Positions 25,065 to 32,675 of a stretch of DNA of 52,137 bases are shown in pieces (within the stretch, counting starts at the first letter, position 1; every line of letters starts with the position of its first letter). This stretch comes from UBA4719 sp035654835 (GTDB lineage Bacteria; Actinomycetota; Actinomycetes; Actinomycetales; Dermatophilaceae). The notes under the pieces are model-generated. The model saw only the letters and a program-made list of their open reading frames with translations, was not told the origin of the DNA and did not search any database. The stretch is taken from positions 1-52,137 of the forward strand of contig DASRVZ010000049.1 in NCBI GenBank assembly GCA_035654835.1, in the 5' to 3' direction. A program made the translations under genes and the position numbers.

Positions 25065-25596
25065 GGACGGACGCTCCTTCGGAGATCATGGTCATGATGG
25101 ACTCGACAATCTTCTCGGGGGCCTTGGCGATGTCGACGGTCAGACCGGGTTCGTCATCTTGTCGTTCCTCGAGGTCCTCCAACTGCGTTGGCAGCAAAGA
25201 GGACGGCATGTACTCGTGGTTTCGGGCCATGATCCGCGCGCGGATCAGGTCAATGTCCCCGCGGGCGAAGATGGTGAGCATCCTCGGGGCATGTTCCCTG
25301 AGCAGATCGCGGTAGCTGCGCTTGAGGGCCGAGCACGCCACCACGACCCCGGCCCCATCTGCGAGGGCAAGGCGCTCACCGACCTCGTGCAGCCAGGGCA
25401 GTCGTCGCGCGTCGGAAAGCGGGTGTCCGGACGCCATCCAGTCCTTGTTCTCGGTCGAGTGCAGGCTGTCGCCATCGATGAAGGGCACGCCAAGACGTTG
25501 GGCGAGCAACTCGCCGATGGTGCTCTTGCCCGAGCCCTGCATGCCCATGATGATGATCGGCGGGATGGAGATGGACCGCTCTGCACGTGATGGCAC
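25054..25596 (-). CDS. gntK: Gluconokinase
   Basis: A 180-residue P-loop kinase. IIIMGMQGSGKSTIGELLA is the Walker A, DGDSLHSTENKDWMASGHPLSD the gluconate-binding region, RLPWLHEVGERL and VVACSALKRSYRDLLRE the conserved LID and substrate elements, and NHEYMPSSLLPTQLEDLE the C-terminal GntK signature. It phosphorylates gluconate to 6-phosphogluconate with ATP. In this operon it probably captures gluconate entering through the same transporter or spilling over from the dehydratases. The stop lies inside the next gene (11-base overlap). The segment before the next upstream gene is only three bases, so the operon is very tight. Confidence 0.93.
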   Translation of the reverse strand: MPSRAERSISIPPIIIMGMQGSGKSTIGELLAQRLGVPFIDGDSLHSTENKDWMASGHPLSDARRLPWLHEVGERLALADGAGVVVACSALKRSYRDLLREHAPRMLTIFARGDIDLIRARIMARNHEYMPSSLLPTQLEDLEERQDDEPGLTVDIAKAPEKIVESIMTMISEGASVHED

Positions 25597-25599
25597 CGG

Positions 25600-26469
25600 T
25601 CAGCCCTTGGTCGCACCGGCGGTGAGGCCGGCCACGATGTACTTCTGCGTGAAAAGGGCGATCACCATGATCGGGACAGTGACGACGACGGACGCAGCCA
25701 TGAGGCCGCCCCAGTCGATGCTGGCGTAGGACACGAAGTTGAAGATCGCCACGGGAAGCGTCTTGGTGCTCGCGCCGGCGAGCACCAAGGCGAACATGAA
25801 GTTGTTCCACGAGAAGATGAACGACAGGATGCCCGCGGTCGCGAGGCCAGGCACCGACAGCGGGAGCGAGATGCGCAGGAAGGCCCCGATCGGAGTCAGC
25901 CCATCAACTTGCGCGGCGTCCTCGAGCTCGGTTGGGAGGGAGTCGAAGAACGACATCATGATGTACACGATCAGCGGTAGCGCGACGAACATGTGGGAGA
26001 GGATCAACACGGAGAAGCCGCCGACCAGGCGCAGGTTGGCGAAGATGAAATACCAGGGAACGAGCAGGCTCACTCCCGGGATGATGCGGGCCATGAGCAC
26101 CACCATCGCCGACCGGTTCATGCTGAACCGGCTCATGGCGTAGGCAGCCGGCACCCCCAGGATCAACGAGAACACGGTGGACCACAGGGCAACCCAGAAG
26201 CTGTTGAAGATGAAGTCGAAGTAGTTGTTGCGGCCGAGGACGGTGGAGTAGTTGTCCATCGTGGGGGTGAAGAAGAATGTCTTGCTTGAATCGTAGATAT
26301 CGACGTTGGTCTTGAATGACGCCACCAACATCCAGATCAACGGAGCGATGAACAGCAGCACCGTGGTCGTCAGCACGACCACACGAAAGATCGGGTAGGC
26401 GCGCGACTTGCGTCGCCGTCGCCGTGTCGTCGGCTCCGGAACGGCGTGGGCTGTCACGGCTGCGGTCAT
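25600..26469 (-). CDS. Carbohydrate ABC transporter permease (MalG/CUT1-like)
   Basis: A 289-residue membrane protein. After a basic Arg/Lys-rich cytoplasmic N-terminus come six hydrophobic stretches; the family-typical coupling loop reads FFDSLPTELEDAAQVDGLTP, the E-x-x-x-A-A-x-x-D-G motif that docks on the ATPase subunit. The sequence ends AGLTAGATKG as in MalG-type permeases. It pairs with the upstream permease (four-base ATGA overlap) and a binding protein to import a sugar or sugar acid. No ATPase gene is present in the locus, so a shared MsiK-like ATPase elsewhere is probably used. Confidence 0.95.
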   Translation of the reverse strand: MTAAVTAHAVPEPTTRRRRRKSRAYPIFRVVVLTTTVLLFIAPLIWMLVASFKTNVDIYDSSKTFFFTPTMDNYSTVLGRNNYFDFIFNSFWVALWSTVFSLILGVPAAYAMSRFSMNRSAMVVLMARIIPGVSLLVPWYFIFANLRLVGGFSVLILSHMFVALPLIVYIMMSFFDSLPTELEDAAQVDGLTPIGAFLRISLPLSVPGLATAGILSFIFSWNNFMFALVLAGASTKTLPVAIFNFVSYASIDWGGLMAASVVVTVPIMVIALFTQKYIVAGLTAGATKG

Positions 26470-27389
26470 GACTCGTCTCCCTTTCTACGGTGCGTGACCA
26501 TCCACATGAGCACGATGATGAGCAGGAAGAACAGAATCAGAACGGTCGAGGAGATCCCATACTCGTTGTAGTCAAAGCTCAGTCCGAAGGCGTACACGTT
26601 GAGCGTCTCCACCTCGTGAAATGAGCCGCCGCCCTTGCCCTTGGTCGAATAGAGGATGTCGAACGTCTTGAGCGCGTCGATGCCGCGCAGGACGATGGCG
26701 ACGATGACCGTCGATCTGAGCAGAGGGAAGGTGACGTATCTGAACCGTTGCCAGGCATTCGCGCCGTCGACGCGGGCCGCTTCGTCCGGCTCCTCCGAGA
26801 GGGAGGTCAGCCCGGCGAGCAGGATCAGCACAACCATCGGTGTCCACTGCCAGACGTCGACGAAGATCAATGTCGGAAGCGCCGTTGTCTGGCCGGACAA
26901 CCACGGCTGCGCGGGTATGCCGAACCAGCTGAGGAGCTGGTTCGCGAATCCGATATTCGGGTCGAAGATCAGGCGCCACATCATGCCCACGGCAACGGGA
27001 GTCGCCACCAACGGGAGCAGAATCGCCACGCGGACCCACTTCTCGCCCTTGAACGGACGCCAGAGCAGGAGCGCGATCCCCATGCCCAGCACCATTTCCG
27101 CCGCGACCGCTCCCCCGGTGAAGGTGAACGTGCGGAGCACTGCAGGCCAGAACCTATCGGTGTCGCCCAAGACCTGCAGGTAGTTCGCGATCCCGACAAA
27201 CTTGGACTCGGCGCGGACGGATCCCTGAGAGTCGGTGAGGCTGAGGTAGGCGGTCCATACCAGCGGGACGACAATCAGCAACCCGACAAAGATCATCGCG
27301 GGTGCAGCGAAGAACCACTTGCGGTGTCGGTTTGCCCACGCGGAATAGGCGCTCCACGCGGTGGGCCTGGTGGTGACCGTGCCGATCAT
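26466..27389 (-). CDS. Carbohydrate ABC transporter permease (MalF/CUT1-like)
   Basis: A 307-residue inner-membrane permease. It has an N-terminal helix (KWFFAAPAMIFVGLLIVV), then the family loop LTSLSEEPDEAARVDGANAWQRF with the E-A-A-x-x-D-G-A coupling motif, followed by a hydrophobic C-terminal helix (STVLILFFLLIIVLMW). It forms the transport channel with the MalG-like permease, whose start overlaps its stop. It is separated from the binding-protein gene by a 116-base gap with a strong hairpin and a short tandem repeat. Confidence 0.95.
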   Translation of the reverse strand: MIGTVTTRPTAWSAYSAWANRHRKWFFAAPAMIFVGLLIVVPLVWTAYLSLTDSQGSVRAESKFVGIANYLQVLGDTDRFWPAVLRTFTFTGGAVAAEMVLGMGIALLLWRPFKGEKWVRVAILLPLVATPVAVGMMWRLIFDPNIGFANQLLSWFGIPAQPWLSGQTTALPTLIFVDVWQWTPMVVLILLAGLTSLSEEPDEAARVDGANAWQRFRYVTFPLLRSTVIVAIVLRGIDALKTFDILYSTKGKGGGSFHEVETLNVYAFGLSFDYNEYGISSTVLILFFLLIIVLMWMVTHRRKGDES

Positions 27390-27415
27390 CGTCTACCTCG
27401 CACTCAGTACGTCAG

Positions 27416-27439
27416 CCAGTTGTCGAGCCAGTTGTCGAG
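27416..27439. repeat. 12-bp tandem duplication before the permease genes
   Basis: The unit ccagttgtcgag occurs twice head to tail, and a third partial copy (ccag) follows. It lies between the MalF-like start and the hairpin after the binding-protein gene. It looks like a replication-slippage duplication; no function is evident. Confidence 0.6.
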
Positions 27440-27448
27440 CCAGGGTCA

Positions 27449-27499
27449 CGGGCGGATGGCCAACGTCAGCGCGAGGCCGACCTGTTGGACATCCGCCCG
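27449..27499 (-). terminator. Stem-loop between binding-protein and permease genes
   Basis: The arms cgggcggatg (27449-27458) and catccgcccg (27490-27499) are perfectly complementary; after one mismatch the stem continues with ccaac / gttgg, giving 16 bp with one mismatch and a 19-base loop. It starts seven bases past the binding-protein stop codon and has no T-run. Its position suggests partial termination or 3'-end protection, so that more binding protein than permease is made, as known for other binding-protein operons. Function inferred. Confidence 0.65.
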
Positions 27500-27505
27500 A
27501 TCCCG

Positions 27506-28807
27506 TTACTTCTCGGCGTCGAGGAGCTCCTGGAACGCCGCACTTGCCGCATCAGCGGCCGCGTCCGAGTCTCCACCGGTGATGGCGACGACGATGGGAT
27601 CCCCAACGATGTCGCGCGCCTCGGGCACCTTGATCACCAGGGGTCGGTCGTGACCGACACCGTTCTTGGTGCTGACGGCGATCGCCGCGGCGAGATCCGC
27701 CGGGTAGGTGGCGATCCCTGCCGGGTCGTCCCAGACGGACGTGCGAGCACCGGGAACGCCAGGCTGCTGGATCTCCAACGTCATGGCCTTGCTGGTGGCC
27801 CACTCGATGAACTTCCACGCATTGGTCTGGTTGTTCGAGGCCGCGTTGACCCCAAGCGCCCAGGACGGCACGTTGTACGCCTTTGAGCCACCGGCTCCGG
27901 CCGGCATCGGAGCGAACCCGACCGTCTCCGCGACCTTTGACTTCACCGGATCCGTGGCGTTCTTGTACAGGCTGTCGGCCTCGGTGTAGAAGCCGGCCTT
28001 GCCCTGGGTGAAGATGGCCATTGCCTCGGGCCAGCTCATGTCGGTGCTGACGTTGGCAGGACCATAGTTGCGAATCAGGCCGCCGTAGAACGCGTATGCC
28101 TTCTTCGCCGCGTCACTCGCGACACCGGACTTGCCGCTCTCGTCGATGAAGTCACCACCGAAGCTGTAGAGGAAGCTCGAGAACTGCGTGACCGCGGGTG
28201 ACTTTCCCGTGCGAGCCACGAAGCCCGCTACCCCGGGGTTCTGGGCCTTGATCGCCTTGGCCGCGGCCTGGAGCTCGTCCATGGTCTTGGGCACCTGAAG
28301 TCCGGCCTTGGCGAGCAGGTCCTTGCGGTAGTAGAGAACTTCCTGCTCGGTGATGATCGGGACTCCGACCACCTTGTCCTTGTAGGTCGTCGTCCCGACC
28401 GGGCCCGGCTGGAAGTCTTCCCAGCCCCACTCCTTGTTCGTCTTCACGTCGGTGCCGAGGTCGGCCAGGTAGCCGTTCTTGGCGAACAGCTTCCCCTCTT
28501 GCAGGGGTCGGTACATCATGACGTCGATCTCGTTCGTGCCGGCGTTCAGCTTGACGTTGTACTGGGCGGACAGCTGGTCCTCGCCGTACTGGCTCAGCTC
28601 CACCTTCAGGCCCGTCGCCTTCTCGAACTCAGGCAGCTTGCTCTTGATGGTGTCGGTCCACACGTGGTTGGCGAGGGTCACCCGAATGGTCTTCGACCCT
28701 GCGTCCGCCGCGGATGTTCCGCTGCTGCTGCAGGAACTCAACGCTCCCGTGGCCACCAATGCCGCTGCCGCAATGGCGGCGACAGATACAACTGAATGAC
28801 GCTTCAC
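27506..28807 (-). CDS. Extracellular sugar-binding lipoprotein of the ABC importer
   Basis: About 433 residues. The N-terminus VKRHSVVSVAAIAAAALVATGALSSC is a signal peptide with lipobox LSSC, so the mature protein is lipid-anchored outside the membrane. TIRVTLANHVWTDTIKSKLPEFEKATG begins a family 1 solute-binding fold, with DVMMYRPLQEGKLF, LYYRKDLLAKAGL and WALGVNAASNNQTNAWKFIEWATS as typical internal segments. It captures the substrate for the two permeases; the neighbouring enzymes suggest a sugar acid or a sugar converted to one. The GTG at 28807 has GGGAG five bases upstream; the longer frame to 28834 is less likely. Confidence 0.93.
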   Translation of the reverse strand: MKRHSVVSVAAIAAAALVATGALSSCSSSGTSAADAGSKTIRVTLANHVWTDTIKSKLPEFEKATGLKVELSQYGEDQLSAQYNVKLNAGTNEIDVMMYRPLQEGKLFAKNGYLADLGTDVKTNKEWGWEDFQPGPVGTTTYKDKVVGVPIITEQEVLYYRKDLLAKAGLQVPKTMDELQAAAKAIKAQNPGVAGFVARTGKSPAVTQFSSFLYSFGGDFIDESGKSGVASDAAKKAYAFYGGLIRNYGPANVSTDMSWPEAMAIFTQGKAGFYTEADSLYKNATDPVKSKVAETVGFAPMPAGAGGSKAYNVPSWALGVNAASNNQTNAWKFIEWATSKAMTLEIQQPGVPGARTSVWDDPAGIATYPADLAAAIAVSTKNGVGHDRPLVIKVPEARDIVGDPIVVAITGGDSDAAADAASAAFQELLDAEK

Positions 28808-28936
28808 TGTGTCTCCCATCTCGTGAGCCTGCACCCTGACGGGGACGCTCGACCTGGCCGGTTTCTTTACATCTGCCTCAATGGCGCGACGCTACCTAAT
28901 AGAGCATATGTAAGCAACCCTCGTGACCGTAACGAT
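28808..28936. promoter_or_regulatory. Divergent promoter region of the sugar-acid locus
   Basis: The 129 bases between the binding-protein and regulator starts include the most AT-rich stretch nearby (about 28888-28915, containing taatagagcatatgtaagc), where promoters and the GntR operator are most likely. I could not identify a convincing operator palindrome or a well-spaced -35/-10 pair. Confidence 0.4.
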
Positions 28937-29731
28937 ATGATCACTCGCATGACGGATCTGGCGAAGACAACGGTGCAGGCCGACGTGCTCGCCCTTACCT
29001 CAGAGACGCCCGAGGGCGGCACCACGGTCATCGGACTGCATGCCCGCGTTCTCGACCATCTGGGCCTGGCAATCTGCGCCGGCGACCTCGCGAGTGGCTC
29101 CGTCGTTCGTATCGAACAGCTGGAGGAGCGCCACGGAGTGTCCCGCTCCGTCGTGCGTGAGGCGATTCGTGTGCTGGCCTCCATGGGCCTGGTTGCCTCA
29201 CGTCGCCGGATCGGCGTGCAGATCCTGCCAGCGACCGAGTGGAACCTGTATGACCCGCAAGTCATCCGCTGGCGCCTGGCCTCACCCGCCCGTATTGCGC
29301 AGCTGCGATCCCTGACCGAGCTGCGAACTGCCATCGAGCCCGAGGCGGCCCGGCTGGCAGCGGTGCGAGCACCGTTGGCCGGAGCCAGCGAGCTGATGGG
29401 GCTGGCCGGCAAGCTGTGGGCGGCTGGGCAGTCCAACGACGCGGAAACCTTCCTCATCCTCGACATCCAGTTTCATCGTCTCGTCCTCTCGAGCTCCGGC
29501 AACGAGATGTTCGCCAAGCTCAACACGCTCGTCGAAGAGGTGCTGACGGGGCGAACGCACTACGGGCTGATGCCACGGCATCCGCACAACGAAGCCCTTC
29601 AGCTGCACGTCGACGTCGCGAGCGCGATCCAGCGCGGGAACGCCGACGAGGCGCACGCGGCGATGCTGGGCATCATGGAACGCGCGTTCAACGAGATGAA
29701 GTCAATCTGGGAGAGCGGCGCTGAGCAGTGA
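28937..29731 (+). CDS. FadR/GntR-family transcriptional regulator of the sugar-acid locus
   Basis: About 264 residues. An N-terminal winged helix (ARVLDHLGLAICAGDLASGSVVRIEQLEERHGVSRSVVREAIRVLASMGLVASRRRIGVQI) is followed by an FCD ligand-binding domain with IEPEAARLAA, DIQFHRLVLSSSGN and a late HVDVASAIQRGNADEAHAAM, in which Asp and His residues normally bind a metal and a small acid. Such regulators commonly repress sugar-acid genes until a pathway acid binds. It is divergent from the binding-protein gene, so it probably controls both directions. Two ATGs are possible, 28937 and 28949. It overlaps the SDR start by four bases. Confidence 0.9.
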   Translation: MITRMTDLAKTTVQADVLALTSETPEGGTTVIGLHARVLDHLGLAICAGDLASGSVVRIEQLEERHGVSRSVVREAIRVLASMGLVASRRRIGVQILPATEWNLYDPQVIRWRLASPARIAQLRSLTELRTAIEPEAARLAAVRAPLAGASELMGLAGKLWAAGQSNDAETFLILDIQFHRLVLSSSGNEMFAKLNTLVEEVLTGRTHYGLMPRHPHNEALQLHVDVASAIQRGNADEAHAAMLGIMERAFNEMKSIWESGAEQ

Positions 29732-30492
29732 CCACCACACCCGTCGCGCTGGTTACCGGCGCGGGCAGCGAGCATGGCATCGGGTTCGCCTGCGCCAGAG
29801 CCCTTGCCGCTCGAGGCATGGCGCTCGTGTTGACCTCGACCACCGACCGGATCCACGAGCGGGCCGCCGAGATCGAGGCCGAAGGCGGAAGGGCAGTTGC
29901 CCTGGCGGGCGACCTGACCTTGGCCGGAACCGCAGACTCGTTGGTACGGCTCGCCCTTGACGCTTTCGGCCGACTTGATGCCTTGGTCAACAACGCGGGC
30001 ATGACCTCGGTCTCCGATCCAGATGTCGCAGGTGACCTGGTCGGGCTGGGCGACGACGCCTGGCAACGATCGATCTCACGCAACCTCGACACGGTGATGG
30101 CCATGACCCGGGCTGCGCTGCCGGCGATGCTCGACGCCGGGTATGGCCGGGTGGTGGTCATGACGTCGGTGTCCGGTCCGCTCGTGGCCTGCCGCGGCGA
30201 CGTCGCCTACCACGCCGCGAAGGCCGCCCTCGTCGGGCTGACCCGCGCCGTCGCCCTTGAGGTCGCCGACCATGGCGTCACCATCAATGCCGTGGCACCG
30301 GGCTGGATCGCCACTCCGTCGTCGTCGGTTCACGAGCTGGCGATGGGCGTAGCGACACCCGTCGGACGGCCCGGCCGCCCGGAGGAGGTTGCCGAGCTCG
30401 TGGCGTTCCTGGCCTCCCCCACAGCCAGTTATCTGACCGGCCAGGTGCTCGTCGTCGATGGGGGCAACTCGATCCAGGAGGAGCATCTGTAG
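29728..30492 (+). CDS. Short-chain dehydrogenase/reductase of the sugar-acid locus
   Basis: A 254-residue SDR. VALVTGAGSEHGIGFA is the nucleotide-binding loop (TGxxxxxGIG), LDALVNNAGMT the NNAG motif, and VVVMTSVSGP with the later AYHAAKAAL supplies the Ser-Tyr-Lys catalytic triad. NAVAPGWIATP and YLTGQVLVVDGGNSI are typical of classical SDRs. It starts at GTG 29728, overlapping the regulator stop (GTGA), so the two are co-translated. In this context it probably interconverts an aldose or lactone and the corresponding keto or sugar acid, for example a gluconate/ketogluconate or mannonate/fructuronate step; the substrate cannot be read from the sequence. Confidence 0.92.
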   Translation: MTTTPVALVTGAGSEHGIGFACARALAARGMALVLTSTTDRIHERAAEIEAEGGRAVALAGDLTLAGTADSLVRLALDAFGRLDALVNNAGMTSVSDPDVAGDLVGLGDDAWQRSISRNLDTVMAMTRAALPAMLDAGYGRVVVMTSVSGPLVACRGDVAYHAAKAALVGLTRAVALEVADHGVTINAVAPGWIATPSSSVHELAMGVATPVGRPGRPEEVAELVAFLASPTASYLTGQVLVVDGGNSIQEEHL

Positions 30493-30599
30493 CTCGCGTG
30501 CCGAGCGTTGCAGCAGCTCGACGACGGGGTTTGGCTCATACGCCGTCAAGGGCCCGCGTGGCGTGGTGACAGAATCCCAGGAGACCGAGGGAGACAACC

Positions 30600-31295
30600 G
30601 TGCTGGGACGTCGGGGCACCACCGTGCCCGCTGTGCATGCCTCCGCTGTGCCCGTCCCTGCCGGACACGTGCTCCGGGCAACCGGTGCCGGCAAGAAGAT
30701 TGACGAGGCAGTGCTGTTGCTGCCCACCGACGTCAACGTGGGCCCTGGAGAATGTGTCGTCCTGCGCGGTCCCAACGGCAGCGGCAAGACCACAATGTTG
30801 CGAATCCTGGCCGGCACCCTCCCACCCTCGGAGGGCGAGGCCACCCTGGACGGCTCGCCGGTCGACGAACGCCACGACCTCACCCGCACCGCGATCGCGG
30901 CGCTGGTCGGCGCACCCGCGACCTACCGTGACCTCACCCTGGTCGACCACCTCGTCCTGATCGGTTCCACCTGGGGCCACGCTGGAGAGAGCGCCGACGA
31001 TCGCGCCGAAGAAATGCTGGAGCTGCTCGAGATCGACCACCTCGAAGAACGGTTCCCCCATGAGCTGTCCTCGGGCCAGCAGCAGCTGTTCCACCTCGCG
31101 ATGGTCCTCGTCCGCCCCTCGTCCATCCTCATCCTCGACGAGCCGGAGCAACGGCTCGACCCGGACAAGCGCGACCTGCTCACCCAGATCCTGTTGGACC
31201 GCAAGGCAGTTGGCAGCAGTCTGCTCATCGCCTGCCACGACCCGGCGATGACCGAGGCGCTGGCTGACACCGTCGTCGACATCCAGCTCGAATGA
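30600..31295 (+). CDS. ABC transporter ATP-binding protein
   Basis: A 231-residue ABC ATPase. VVLRGPNGSGKTTMLRILAG is Walker A, HELSSGQQQLFHLAMVLVRP the signature and ILILDEPEQRLDP Walker B, with CHDPAMTEAL carrying the switch His. An Ala/Pro-rich leader of about 25 residues precedes the domain. GTG at 30600 has GAGGGAG about six bases upstream. It overlaps the next gene, a large membrane protein, by four bases, so the two form a transporter of unknown cargo. Confidence 0.92.
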   Translation: MLGRRGTTVPAVHASAVPVPAGHVLRATGAGKKIDEAVLLLPTDVNVGPGECVVLRGPNGSGKTTMLRILAGTLPPSEGEATLDGSPVDERHDLTRTAIAALVGAPATYRDLTLVDHLVLIGSTWGHAGESADDRAEEMLELLEIDHLEERFPHELSSGQQQLFHLAMVLVRPSSILILDEPEQRLDPDKRDLLTQILLDRKAVGSSLLIACHDPAMTEALADTVVDIQLE

Positions 31296-32671
31296 ACGGT
31301 GCTGACAAGGCCCGGCTGCGTCAGGTCCGCACTGCGATCCTTGGCAACCGGCCCGACACGTCGGTGAGCTCCACCCTGTATCCCATGTACGTCGCCGTCA
31401 TCGTGACCGGCTCGTATGGGGTCCCGGCCGCCCAGTCGCTGTTCCGTTCGCTCGACCATCAGTGGCTGGCCGATCATGTTTGGTCCCCTGGCGGTGCCGT
31501 TGGTGCCGCGATCCTCACAGCCTTGCTCCTGACCCTCGTCCGGCTGGTGGGTCGGGTGCGTGGTCCTGTGATGCCACCGCTGCCATACCTCGACCTCGTC
31601 GTCGCCAGCCCGATGCCGCGCAAGGTCACCCTCGCCCGGAACTGGCGTCTGAGTCTCAGCGGATCGATCCTCGGCGGCCTGCTGATCGGCACGAGCCTCG
31701 GTGCCGGGCTGGCGATCGCCAAGGTCGCCCCTCCGATCGTGCTGCTGGCCACCAGCGTCGGCGGCTCCCTGCTCGGCGTGCTGGTTGCCGAGCTCTGGCT
31801 ACAAGGTCAGCTGCAAGGGTCCGCGCTCGGACGCCGCGCCGAATCCTCGCTTCTGGGAAGACGCCGAAACGCGTTGGCACTGTTGGACATCACTGGCCTG
31901 CGGCGGCAGGCTGCGAGCAACGTCACCATGGGCGGCGCCGCCCTGTCCGGGGATCTGCGCACGGCCCGTCTCGACGCCGTGCGCCCCCCGACCCACGCCC
32001 GACGTGTGCGGTTGAAGTCCAGCGGGCCGCTGACAGTGTTCGCCCGGCGTGACTTCCTGGGGCTGCGCCGGGCGCCGGGCGACGCGCTGTATGGGCTGGG
32101 TTTCGCTGCCGCCGGATCAGGCGGACTGATGCTGTCACTGCAGTCGCCCCGAACCCCCACGATGGCGCCGCTGCTGAGCCTGGTCCTGTGTTACCTCGGC
32201 TTCGGAGCGTGGTGCGAGGGCCTGCGGCTGCACTCCGACAACTCGGGCACGTCGCGACTCCTTGGCCTTCCCTACCGGGATACCGCGCTCGCACATCTCG
32301 CCGTGCCCGTGGTGGCGTGGGTCCTGACCACCATCGTCGTCGGCGTGGGGCTGTCGCTGGTCGGCATGGTCGGACCAACGGCGGTCGTCTGGTCGTTGGG
32401 CACCGGTGCGCTCCTGGCAGGGACACACCTCATGGCGGCCTTCCGGGGCCTGCCGCCGATTGGTGTCTTCGGACCCAAGGCGGGGGTTCCGGCGATGATC
32501 TTCTGGTACGCCAAGCCGATTCTCGCGACCCTGGTCGTGGGAACAGCTACGGCGGCGTGGGCCGCCCGGGCCGCCAACCCATGGATTGCCTTCTTCTGGC
32601 TGCTGATCGCCACAGCCGGCGTGGTCGCCTGGGGGCTCAAGCTGGTCGGCAAACGGGACCGACGGGACTGA
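31292..32671 (+). CDS. Large membrane protein, partner of the ABC ATPase (DUF6297-like)
   Basis: A 459-residue polytopic membrane protein with about ten hydrophobic segments and a cytoplasmic loop in the middle (about residues 165-245). It resembles actinobacterial ABC-2-type permeases placed beside a lone ATPase, and I think it belongs to the DUF6297 group, but that is from memory. The start overlaps the ATPase stop (ATGA). Cargo is unknown. It ends four bases before the convergent MFS gene. Confidence 0.75.
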   Translation: MNGADKARLRQVRTAILGNRPDTSVSSTLYPMYVAVIVTGSYGVPAAQSLFRSLDHQWLADHVWSPGGAVGAAILTALLLTLVRLVGRVRGPVMPPLPYLDLVVASPMPRKVTLARNWRLSLSGSILGGLLIGTSLGAGLAIAKVAPPIVLLATSVGGSLLGVLVAELWLQGQLQGSALGRRAESSLLGRRRNALALLDITGLRRQAASNVTMGGAALSGDLRTARLDAVRPPTHARRVRLKSSGPLTVFARRDFLGLRRAPGDALYGLGFAAAGSGGLMLSLQSPRTPTMAPLLSLVLCYLGFGAWCEGLRLHSDNSGTSRLLGLPYRDTALAHLAVPVVAWVLTTIVVGVGLSLVGMVGPTAVVWSLGTGALLAGTHLMAAFRGLPPIGVFGPKAGVPAMIFWYAKPILATLVVGTATAAWAARAANPWIAFFWLLIATAGVVAWGLKLVGKRDRRD

Positions 32672-32675
32672 CGGC

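Noticed and set aside
21290..25097. Long plus-strand open frames (21290-22915, 23946-25097) across the sugar-acid operon
   Set aside because: Shadow frames without motifs, opposite genes with strong enolase-superfamily and kinase signatures and four-base overlaps.
27416..27439. Tandem repeats as a CRISPR array
   Set aside because: Only two short abutting copies with no spacers; the same holds for the 17-bp duplication at 49928.
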